NCBI RefSeq assembly: GCF_012272825.1
Contig: NZ_JAAWWS010000131.1
Span: 1 to 64,000, forward strand
Length of the DNA: 64,000 nucleotides
Origin: Wenzhouxiangella sp. XN79A
GTDB taxonomy: Bacteria > Pseudomonadota > Gammaproteobacteria > Xanthomonadales > Wenzhouxiangellaceae
Direction: 5' to 3'
Shown: positions 28,563-35,098 of the stretch, one piece after another
Numbering within the stretch: position 1 is the stretch's first letter
Layout of the letters: the number at the start of each line of letters is the position of its first letter
Position numbers and translations under genes: made by a program
Notes under the pieces: generated by a model
Told to the model about the DNA's origin: nothing
What the model saw: the letters and a program-made list of their open reading frames with translations, nothing else
The model's database searches: none

Positions 28563-30653
28563 ATGAGTGAGCTCTCCCACTACCGCAACATCGGCATCTT
28601 CGCGCACGTCGACGCCGGCAAGACCACGACGACCGAGCGCGTCCTGAAGCTGACCGGCAAGATCCATCGCACCGGTGAGGTGCACGACGGTGCGGCCACG
28701 ACCGATTTCATGGACCAGGAGAAGGAGCGCGGCATCACGATCCAGTCCGCTGCAACCACCTGCTTCTGGAAGGATCACCGCCTGAACATCATCGACACCC
28801 CGGGCCACGTCGACTTCACCGTCGAGGTCTACCGCTCGCTGAAGGTGCTCGACGGCGGCATCGGCGTGTTCTGCGGTTCCGGCGGCGTCGAGCCGCAGTC
28901 CGAGACCAACTGGCGCTATGCCAACGATTCGGAAGTCTCGCGGATCATCTTCGTCAACAAGCTCGACCGCATCGGCGCCGACTTCTACCGGGTCGTCAAG
29001 CAGGTCAAGAACGTGCTCGGCGCCAAGCCGCTGGTGATGGTGCTGCCGATCGGCACCGAGAGCGAGTTCAAGGGCGTGGTCGACCTGCTGACCCGCAAGG
29101 CCTGGATCTGGGACGACACGGGCCTGCCCGAGAATTACGAGATCACCGATGTCCCGGCCGACATGGTCGACGATGTCGAGACCTACCGCCAGGAGCTCAT
29201 CGAGACCGCCGTCGAGATGGACGACGACCTGATGATGCAGTACATGGAAGGCGAAGAGCCGGCCATCGACGACCTCAAGCGCTGCATCCGCGAAGGCACG
29301 CGCAAGCTCGAGTTCTTCCCGACCTACTGCGGCTCGGCGTTCAAGAACAAGGGCATGCAGCTGATCCTGGATGCCGTCGTCGACTACCTGCCCAGCCCCA
29401 CGGAAGTCGACCCCCAGGACCTGACCGACGAGGAAGGCAACCCGACCGGCGAACACGCGGTCGTGTCGGCCGACGAGCCGTTCCGCGCGCTGGCGTTCAA
29501 GATCATGGACGACCGTTTCGGTGCACTGACCTTCGTTCGCGTCTACTCCGGCACGATCAAGAAGGGCGACACCATCCTGAACTCGGCGACCGGCAAGACC
29601 GAGCGCGTCGGCCGCATGGTGGAAATGCACGCCAACGACCGCAACGAGATCGACCGCGCCCAGGCCGGCGACATCTTCGCCTGTGTGGGCCTGAAGAACA
29701 TCCAGACCGGACACACGCTGTGCGATCCGAAGCACCCCTGCACGCTGGAGGCCATGGTCTTCCCCGAGCCGGTGATCTCGATCGCCGTGGCGCCGAAGGA
29801 CAAGGCCGGCAGCGAGAAGATGGGTGTGGCCATCGGCAAGATGATCGCCGAGGACCCGTCGTTCCGCGTCGAGACCGACGAGGACTCCGGCGAGACCATC
29901 CTGAAGGGCATGGGCGAGCTGCACCTCGACGTCAAGGTCGACATCCTGAAGCGCACCTACGGCGTGGAGCTGATCGTCGGTGAGCCGCAGGTGGCCTACC
30001 GCGAAACGATCACCAGGCCGGTCGAAGACAGCTACACCCACAAGAAACAGTCGGGTGGTTCGGGCCAGTTCGGCAAGATCGACTACCGCATTCGTCCGGG
30101 CGAGCCGGGCACCGGCTTCAAGTTCGAGTCCACGGTGGTCGGCGGCAACGTGCCGAAGGAATTCTTCCCGGCCATCGAGAAGGGCTTCGCCACCATGATG
30201 CAGGAAGGTCCGCTGGCCGGCTTCCCGGTGCTGGACGTCGAAGTCGAGCTGTTCGACGGCGCCTTCCACGCGGTCGACTCCTCGGCCATTGCGTTCGAGC
30301 TGGCCGCCAAGGGCGCGTTTCGCCAGTCCATGGTCAAGGCCGGCCCGCAGCTGATCGAGCCGATCATGAAGGTCGACGTGTTCACGCCGGAGGACAATAT
30401 CGGTGACGTCATCGGCGACCTGAACCGCCGCCGCGCGATGATCAAGGACCAGGAGCCCGGCCCGACCGGAATCCGCATCAAGGCCGAAGCCCCGCTGTCG
30501 GAGATGTTCGGCTACATCGGCCACCTGCGCACCATCACCTCGGGCCGTGGCCAGTTCTCGATGGAGTTCTCCCACTACCTGCCGTGCCCGAACCAGATCG
30601 CCGAGAAGGTGATCGAAGCGCAGAAGGAACGCAACGCGGCCAAGGCCGGCTGA
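28563..30653 (+). CDS. fusA: Elongation factor G, second (fusA2/FusB-like) type
   Basis: A 696-residue translational GTPase. The P-loop AHVDAGKT is at 14-21, followed by [11 protein letters not shown], the [10 protein letters not shown]3 motif and the NKLD G4 motif, then EF-G domains II-V. The text [20 protein letters not shown], with STTDFM-like switch context and [14 protein letters not shown], matches the second EF-G paralogue of Vibrio/Shewanella-type gammaproteobacteria rather than the canonical fusA of the str operon. There is no rpsL, rpsG or tuf beside it, which agrees. EF-G catalyses ribosomal translocation and, with RRF, recycling; paralogues can split these roles. A strong terminator follows. 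Confidence 0.93.
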   Translation: MSELSHYRNIGIFAHVDAGKTTTTERVLKLTGKIHRTGEVHDGAATTDFMDQEKERGITIQSAATTCFWKDHRLNIIDTPGHVDFTVEVYRSLKVLDGGIGVFCGSGGVEPQSETNWRYANDSEVSRIIFVNKLDRIGADFYRVVKQVKNVLGAKPLVMVLPIGTESEFKGVVDLLTRKAWIWDDTGLPENYEITDVPADMVDDVETYRQELIETAVEMDDDLMMQYMEGEEPAIDDLKRCIREGTRKLEFFPTYCGSAFKNKGMQLILDAVVDYLPSPTEVDPQDLTDEEGNPTGEHAVVSADEPFRALAFKIMDDRFGALTFVRVYSGTIKKGDTILNSATGKTERVGRMVEMHANDRNEIDRAQAGDIFACVGLKNIQTGHTLCDPKHPCTLEAMVFPEPVISIAVAPKDKAGSEKMGVAIGKMIAEDPSFRVETDEDSGETILKGMGELHLDVKVDILKRTYGVELIVGEPQVAYRETITRPVEDSYTHKKQSGGSGQFGKIDYRIRPGEPGTGFKFESTVVGGNVPKEFFPAIEKGFATMMQEGPLAGFPVLDVEVELFDGAFHAVDSSAIAFELAAKGAFRQSMVKAGPQLIEPIMKVDVFTPEDNIGDVIGDLNRRRAMIKDQEPGPTGIRIKAEAPLSEMFGYIGHLRTITSGRGQFSMEFSHYLPCPNQIAEKVIEAQKERNAAKAG

Positions 30654-30677
30654 GCGTCGTTCAAGGCAGTACCCAGG

Positions 30678-30712
30678 AGGCCCCGGCGGCGAGTACTGCC
30701 GGGGCCTTTTTT
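30678..30712 (+). terminator. Rho-independent terminator of the EF-G gene
   Basis: A perfect 10-bp stem AGGCCCCGGC/GCCGGGGCCT (30678-30687 with 30698-30707), a 10-nt loop, and a run of six Ts (30707-30712). It starts 25 bp after the EF-G stop. Confidence 0.92.
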
Positions 30713-30976
30713 CTATCCGCGCGCGCGGTACCGTTCCCGAAATCCCCGGAGCCGCGATCGCTTCGTGGACCCGCGGACCCGGATGGGTGGCCGAAGTCGA
30801 CACAAGGGCCAGCCGAACCCGTTCTCGAGGCAACGCGCAATCTGGCGTTGCCCGGTCGTGGCGATCGCCACGGTCACTCGTTCCGCCTCGCACGATCTGC
30901 GGCGTTCACGACCGAAACGCGCTCGGCGACGACGTTGTTCAGCCGTCCCCCAGGTTCCCCCGCAACATCGTCAGGC
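30713..30976. other. Non-coding gap between EF-G terminator and cassette-side membrane gene
   Basis: 264 bp, GC-rich. I searched it for a fifth attC (TAACAAA...GTTA with complementary inner arms) or an attI and found none. No gene or hairpin of note. Confidence 0.4.
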
Positions 30977-31468
30977 TCACCGGAGCCCGCCGGACAGCCC
31001 ATCCGTCAAGCCGAGCGCGGCAACGAACACCCCGAGGGCCAGCCCCACGGGCAGGCCGAAGCGCCGAACGCGAGACGTCGTTGGCCCGTTTCCCGGTCGA
31101 CGGGCCGGGCGGATTCCACTCGGGAACAATTTCTCACCGAGCCATTCGTGCACGTTCACGATCAGGAACAGGGCAGCGAGCAACACGACAAGATTCAACA
31201 CCGCGACCCAGGCGCCCGAAGCCACCAGCTGAATCAATCCGTTGAGGGCCACGCCCAGAAAAACACCGATCACGAAGTTCAAGACCGCAAGGATCCAGTC
31301 CAGGGCCAGCGGGAACAGCGCAGTGGGGCGCGGCTCGCGAACGCCGCCCTCCGACGCCTCGCGCTTGCCCTCCGATTGGACGCGCAACCACACGACAGCC
31401 GCCAGGACGACGCAAACGAAGGTCGAGGCGATGATCAGATCCGCTGGACCGAACAGGTTGTCGAACAT
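30977..31468 (-). CDS. Four-helix membrane protein at the end of the cassette array
   Basis: A 163-residue integral membrane protein of unknown function. Helices lie at ~11-31, ~51-80, ~85-108 and ~138-158; a charged loop (EGKREASEGGVREPR) follows the first. It starts 23 bp beyond the last attC site, whose core there reads GTTGAAC, a perfect GTTRRRY. It could be the last cassette with a lost attC or the first chromosomal gene after the array. Its GC content (~60%) is between that of the array and the backbone. No Shine-Dalgarno sequence is clear. Confidence 0.65.
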   Translation of the reverse strand: MFDNLFGPADLIIASTFVCVVLAAVVWLRVQSEGKREASEGGVREPRPTALFPLALDWILAVLNFVIGVFLGVALNGLIQLVASGAWVAVLNLVVLLAALFLIVNVHEWLGEKLFPSGIRPARRPGNGPTTSRVRRFGLPVGLALGVFVAALGLTDGLSGGLR

Positions 31469-31490
31469 CGGCTCGATCGCTGTTGAAGTT

Positions 31491-31567
31491 CAACGTCTTA
31501 GCTAAGCGGCGCGCGCAGCGCGTCCGATGGAGGCCCGTAGGGCCGGAAGGTCTTGAGCGGTTTGTTA
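31491..31567 (-). other. Integron attC site 4 (distal end of array)
   Basis: Read on the minus strand the site starts TAACAAACCGCTCAAG and ends CTTAGCTAAGACGTTG. The R'' TAAC and R' GTTG ends bracket an L'' GCTCAAG that pairs with L' CTTAGC if one C is left unpaired, the extrahelical base that marks attC sites. The middle is an imperfect palindrome (CCGGCCC...GGGCC; GCGCGCTG...). It is 77 bp, the same family as sites 1 and 2. Confidence 0.85.
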
Positions 31568-31589
31568 TGTTGGCTTTGCATTTACCTTA

Positions 31590-31817
31590 CTAATGGCGCT
31601 GCCCGCCAGGATCGCCGAATGCCAACTTAAAGCCAAAGTCCACAACAAAACTTACGGGGATTGGCCACCAAACAAATGCCCAAATTGCATATCCATTCAG
31701 TAACAAGGAGCAGGCAGAGGCAAATTTTACGGCAGGACTCGGAGAGCCGAGCCCACCAATCGCCAACAGCGCAAGAAGGCCCGCTATGGGATAAATTAAA
31801 TAGTGTATGTATTCCAT
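31590..31817 (-). CDS. Cassette gene 4: small two-helix membrane protein
   Basis: A 75-residue hydrophobic protein (start MEYIHYLIYPIAGLLALLAI; second helix near SLLLNGYAIWAFVWWPIPVS) between attC sites 3 and 4. It is unlike any family I recognise. AT-rich codon use contrasts with the chromosome. Its orientation matches the other cassette genes and its stop lies 23 bp before attC 4. Shine-Dalgarno support is weak (GTAGAGAT). A plus-strand frame over the same DNA is less convincing because it runs against the attC orientation and into attC 3. Confidence 0.6.
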   Translation of the reverse strand: MEYIHYLIYPIAGLLALLAIGGLGSPSPAVKFASACSLLLNGYAIWAFVWWPIPVSFVVDFGFKLAFGDPGGQRH

Positions 31818-31903
31818 ATCTCTACAACTGGGGGTTTTACCGCCTAAGTTTTTCGATCACGAATGATGCTAGGGAAGAAGAAATTACATTGTGTTTGGCA
31901 ACA

Positions 31904-31990
31904 TAACGTTTGGGTTAACCGGCGCCGCCACCGGACTCCCCCGGCTTCGCCGCCGCGGAGCTATCCGGCGTCCGGTTGAACCCTTTGTTA
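31904..31990 (-). other. Integron attC site 3 (divergent arms)
   Basis: On the minus strand: TAACAAA, then GGGTTCAACCGG, a palindromic middle, CCGGTTAACCC and finally AACGTTA. GGGTT-C-AACCGG pairs perfectly with CCGGTTAACCC when the central C is bulged out, a near-ideal attC fold. It is 87 bp. The arms differ from sites 1, 2 and 4, so this cassette probably came from another source. The stop codon of the preceding gene (31988-31990) lies in its R'' box. Confidence 0.88.
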
Positions 31991-32830
31991 TGATTCTCCT
32001 TGCTTAGCCAGCGCCCGGAGCCAATTAAGGCCCTCTGCGGTTAATCCATCACTGAAGTAGCCCTCAGCCTCAAGATCATCCAGATACGGGCGGGGCAGCT
32101 CGTTAGAAAGATCATTAAACCTCCTCTTAAGGATTTGGCGTGGTGCTTTAGTGACTACATGTTCCCCAAGCCTCGGGATAACATAGCCTTTCGTGTACAT
32201 GGCTAGCCCTCCCTGAGATTCATGATCGGTCGGTTGACGTCTGCGTAGCCGTTCCATAAACAGCCGTTTATTCATTTTGTTGAGTTGTTCGTGCGCGTTT
32301 TCTAACTCCTGCTCCTTTTCGGACAGCTCACTCAATACGCGATCCTTCTCCTCTCGCTCCAATTCCGAACGTTCAACGAGTGACCGAATAACTTGGTTCC
32401 TTTCTTCTAGTAATTCGCGAATCTCCTCCTTTTCAGCTTCGACTTTTTTCTTAGTTTCCTCAATGTCTGAACTTTGAGAGCCTGGGGTGTTTTGAAGATA
32501 ATCACGCATGGCCGTATAGCCCTCATCGATATGACGTAGCTTTTCGCCAAAACCACTTTCAATCTTCACTAAAAGCTGGGCAATTTCACGTGTGAATTTA
32601 TGCGTATTGTCATAAAAGGCATTGCTCGCCTGAGTGGCCTTAAAGTAAAACAATGAGGCTAAACCAACGGAAAACAACGCGAGCAATAAGGATAGGAGAA
32701 CCGGAAAGTCAACGGTAAGCTCAATCGGCGTTTCCCACATTTTATATGCGAGAACTCCTACCAGAACTAGCACTGATAAGGCCTTCACAATTTCCCAGGG
32801 ATGGTAAAACGGCCGTTCTGGCTGTTGCAT
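31988..32830 (-). CDS. Cassette gene 3: membrane-anchored coiled-coil protein
   Basis: A 280-residue protein. Two N-terminal helices (~13-30, ALSVLVLVGVLAYKMW; ~40-62, VLLSLLLALFSVGLASLFYF) are followed by a long coiled coil (~75-200) rich in Glu/Lys/Arg (EETKKKVEAEKEEIRELLEE, ERSELEREEKDRVLSELSEK) and a ~75-residue C-terminal globular part (RQILKRRFNDLSNELPRPYL onward). No enzyme motif is seen. GAAGGAGAAG lies 4 nt before the ATG, so the cassette carries its own ribosome site. The stop TAA is part of attC 3. The function is unknown; the layout recalls membrane-anchored sensors of some phage-defence proteins, which is only an analogy. Confidence 0.8.
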   Translation of the reverse strand: MQQPERPFYHPWEIVKALSVLVLVGVLAYKMWETPIELTVDFPVLLSLLLALFSVGLASLFYFKATQASNAFYDNTHKFTREIAQLLVKIESGFGEKLRHIDEGYTAMRDYLQNTPGSQSSDIEETKKKVEAEKEEIRELLEERNQVIRSLVERSELEREEKDRVLSELSEKEQELENAHEQLNKMNKRLFMERLRRRQPTDHESQGGLAMYTKGYVIPRLGEHVVTKAPRQILKRRFNDLSNELPRPYLDDLEAEGYFSDGLTAEGLNWLRALAKQGES

Positions 32831-32850
32831 TAGACTTCTCCTTCAAATCA

Positions 32851-32928
32851 TAACGTCTTAGCTAAGCGGCGCGCCACTGGCGCGTCCGGTGGAGCGCGAA
32901 GCGCGGAACAAACTTGAGCGATTTGTTA
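32851..32928 (-). other. Integron attC site 2
   Basis: On the minus strand it begins TAACAAATCGCTCAAG and ends GCCGCTTAGCTAAGACGTTA. GCTCAAG pairs with CTTAGC with one extrahelical C. Inner palindromes are GCGCTTCGCGC and GGCGCGCC-type pairs. It is 78 bp and nearly identical in its arms to site 1. It stands 20 bp before the ATG of cassette gene 3. Confidence 0.88.
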
Positions 32929-32940
32929 TGAGAACACACC

Positions 32941-33264
32941 CTATTTCTTCTTCCCTAGCGAAGGGAGGCCGCCGGAGTATGGCTTGAAGGCATTTCCCTT
33001 ATAAATTGAGCTCTTGCTTCGGATGGCGGATGATGCGTCTCCGAACTTAGGCAACTTCTTACTCCCGACTTTGACCATATGCTTCAAAACCCATACCGCT
33101 GTTGTACTTTTCTCCAGCTCAGCTCGAAGCTCCTTCTCAGCAACAGCATCACCGGATGTGGCCCGGCGCACGAGGGAGCGAATCTTTCGCTTGTACTCTT
33201 GATTCGGGTTTCCCCGCTTGTTGCCACGCCTGCTTCTCCTTGTCTTAGACTTTTTGTTTCTCAT
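32941..33264 (-). CDS. Cassette gene 2: small basic protein
   Basis: A 107-residue, very basic protein (MRNKKSKTRRSRRGNKRGNP at the start, KKK at the end) with a central helical stretch (KELRAELEKSTTAVWVLKHM). It may bind nucleic acid, but no family is recognised. The ATG overlaps the core of attC 1 (GTTATGAG), so no Shine-Dalgarno sequence precedes it; translation would depend on the attC leader or be leaderless. A different-frame GTG further in has AAGGAG before it but gives only a 47-residue peptide. The stop lies 12 bp before attC 2. Confidence 0.65.
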   Translation of the reverse strand: MRNKKSKTRRSRRGNKRGNPNQEYKRKIRSLVRRATSGDAVAEKELRAELEKSTTAVWVLKHMVKVGSKKLPKFGDASSAIRSKSSIYKGNAFKPYSGGLPSLGKKK

Positions 33265-33345
33265 AACGTCTGAGCTAAGCGGCGCGGCTTTAGCCGCGTC
33301 CGGTGGAGGCCCGTTAGGGCCGGAACGTACTTGAGCGATTTGTTA
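33264..33345 (-). other. Integron attC site 1
   Basis: On the minus strand it begins TAACAAATCGCTCAAG and ends GCCGCTTAGCTCAGACGTTA. Inner arms GCTCAAG/CTTAGC pair with a bulged C. The middle contains GGCCCTAACGGGCC and GCGGCTAAAGCCGC palindromes. It is 82 bp. The coding frame of cassette gene 1 runs ~30 nt into this site before its stop, and the ATG of gene 2 sits in its R' end. Confidence 0.88.
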
Positions 33346-33889
33346 TATGAAGCGCCTCTAGCAGCTCTTTGGCCAGAACGATGGGCTGCGTCTCACAAGA
33401 ATCGAGCCCTTCAGTCTCCTCACACACCTCACTTTCCTCAGGGCCAAAGTCAAGCTCGGTGGGGGCTATGCCGAATTCATGGAACAGTAGATCTAATTGC
33501 TCTGCATAGAACCCGGGCTTTCCATTCTCAGTCGTTACGGCCTCGATCCAGCGATGGGGCATCCCTTCGGCTTTGAAAACTAGAAATTCTGCGTTCTGAA
33601 ACAAGTTCAGGTCCGGCTCACACCATTCTCCAACTCGAAAGCCAAACCCATAGTCTTCTCCCTCCGGGAGCCTAAATGATTCCAGAACGCTAAACGTGGC
33701 GGTCCCGCAGCCACAGTGATTGGAGATAACGACTACGCCTTCCGGGGCGACTGGCTCAGGGCAACCTGGGCGATCCCGTGGGATTAGTACAAGCTCTTGA
33801 AGAGATCCCAAAAAAGCGAACTCGGACGGCGTCTCTGCCTGGGCCTGAGGCGAGCTAAGGAGGAATGCCATTAATAGCGCTTTCTTCAT
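33314..33889 (-). CDS. Cassette gene 1: exported protein of unknown function
   Basis: A 191-residue protein with a clear signal peptide (MKKALLMAFLLSSPQAQAET). The mature part is acidic and has several cysteines (RPGCPEP, NHCGCGTA, EWCEPD, CEETEGLDSCE). No family is recognised. GC is lower than in the chromosome. The last residues HITNRSSTFRP are encoded by attC 1, where the stop (33314-33316) lies. Upstream the sequence GTAGTTATATGAAG puts a GTTA core 4 nt before the ATG, matching a cassette boundary and leaving no Shine-Dalgarno sequence. A much longer open frame through this region is a shadow upstream of the signal peptide. Confidence 0.75.
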   Translation of the reverse strand: MKKALLMAFLLSSPQAQAETPSEFAFLGSLQELVLIPRDRPGCPEPVAPEGVVVISNHCGCGTATFSVLESFRLPEGEDYGFGFRVGEWCEPDLNLFQNAEFLVFKAEGMPHRWIEAVTTENGKPGFYAEQLDLLFHEFGIAPTELDFGPEESEVCEETEGLDSCETQPIVLAKELLEALHITNRSSTFRP

Positions 33890-34104
33890 ATAACTACAAA
33901 ATATGTGGCGTAAGTGCTGTGTAGCGAGTAGGCGTGCAGAAATGCGCGTTAGTACGCGTGTTTCCGCAGTCAAGAATGGCCAAGCCTCTGATTTCCAACG
34001 CCCTGCCCCACAGTTCGTTCGTGGATATCCTGCACGAACGCCGTGTAGCGCGCAAGTTGTGTCGTCGAACCCGTCGCGTGGCGCGACGGGCAGCGACCGG
34101 TCGA
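33890..34104. other. Left-hand (proximal) edge of the cassette array; no integrase
   Basis: 215 bp between cassette gene 1 and a chromosomal membrane gene. A GTTA core (minus strand, 33891-33894) should be the recombined end of attI or of an earlier attC, but no paired inner arms follow, so attI or a decayed attC are both possible. A 9-bp hairpin CCCGTCGCG/CGCGACGGG (34070-34090) could end the 34105 gene but has no T-run. No intI gene or fragment is seen. Confidence 0.45.
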
Positions 34105-35043
34105 TCAGCTCGCCCTGGCCGCCTGCGGCGCGCGGCACAGGCCGTAGACGCAGCCGGCGAAGACCAGGGCCATGGTCGAGGCGGCGACCGGGTACTGCAG
34201 CGGCATGATCCAGAAGGCCGGGAACAGGCCGGAGAGCGTCGAGCCGTCGATGAGGATGGACAGCAGGTAGGCCGTCGGGATGGCGTAGCGCACGGACAGG
34301 CCCGGTGACGGAATCCGCAGGTGGCGCGAAACCAGGTAGACCGCCCAGATGCCGATCACCGCCAGCGAGGCCAGGTACACGTTCTGGCTGGCGCCGAGCA
34401 GGCGCGGGTCGTAGAGCGAGATGTTGAGCAGGTACACGAACCAGATCACGAAGATCGTTTCCGTGGCCGCGACGCGGGCCGGGTCGCTCTTGTGGGCATT
34501 GCCCCGGGTGGCCGGGGCCTGAAGGCGAAACACGCGGCGGATCCACTGCATCATCCGGCAGCGGCTGTCCTTGTTGGCCACGCCGAGGATGGTCAGCGGC
34601 AGGAAGATGCAGACGCTGGCCTGGATCAGCAGGAACGAACCCGGCAGCGCCGGCTGGCCGTCGACCATCAGCGGATCGATGCCCAGCCAGACCGAAAAAT
34701 ACCGCCAGGTCCATTCGAAGAAGCCCATCCACAGCAGCGCTCCACCGGCGTAGCCGAGGATGCTGGCGGCCGGGTCCTCGACCTTCAACCCTTTCCAGAT
34801 CAAGGCGGTGCCGAGGCCGGCCAGCGCGAACGAGGCCAGGCTGTCGGTCCAGAACGCACCGCCGAACCAGGCGCGCTGCAGGCCCATGGTGGTGTTGGCC
34901 AACGCGATGCCGGCAATCACCAGCCCCAGCGACAGTGCCCCGACGGCGACCGGCGGCCAGCGGCCGGCCGAGGCGGCCGGCACTGCATGATCCCGGGCGG
35001 ACGGGCCGCCCGGCGGGCGGCTCCTGACGGTGTCCGTACTCAT
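34105..35043 (-). CDS. Eight-helix integral membrane protein, unknown
   Basis: A 312-residue polytopic membrane protein with about eight helices (near 31-50, 66-85, 92-110, 135-155, 195-215, 222-242, 255-275 and 280-300) and a basic cytosolic loop around 160-190. Conserved-looking stretches include WMGFFEWTWRYFSVWLGIDP and FVIWFVYLLNISLYDPRLLG. I recognise no family, and the exosortase Cys/Arg/His pattern is absent. GGGAG precedes the ATG. It starts 55 bp after the stop of the TonB receptor and probably shares its transcript, so it may act on whatever that receptor imports. Confidence 0.75.
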   Translation of the reverse strand: MSTDTVRSRPPGGPSARDHAVPAASAGRWPPVAVGALSLGLVIAGIALANTTMGLQRAWFGGAFWTDSLASFALAGLGTALIWKGLKVEDPAASILGYAGGALLWMGFFEWTWRYFSVWLGIDPLMVDGQPALPGSFLLIQASVCIFLPLTILGVANKDSRCRMMQWIRRVFRLQAPATRGNAHKSDPARVAATETIFVIWFVYLLNISLYDPRLLGASQNVYLASLAVIGIWAVYLVSRHLRIPSPGLSVRYAIPTAYLLSILIDGSTLSGLFPAFWIMPLQYPVAASTMALVFAGCVYGLCRAPQAARAS

Positions 35044-35098
35044 CCCTGTACTCCCTGCCGTGCGGCTCTACACGGCCCTCTCTCGGTGGTTCTCCGCG

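Noticed and set aside
31661-31906. A plus-strand 81-codon frame in cassette 4
   Set aside because: It runs against the attC orientation and into attC 3; the minus-strand membrane protein fits better.
33903-34308. Short plus-strand frames next to the array as a possible integrase remnant
   Set aside because: The translations contain no tyrosine-recombinase motif and mostly overlap the 34105 membrane gene.
34105-35043. The eight-helix protein considered as the exosortase for the IPTL-CTERM proteins
   Set aside because: No catalytic Cys-Arg-His pattern of exosortases is visible.
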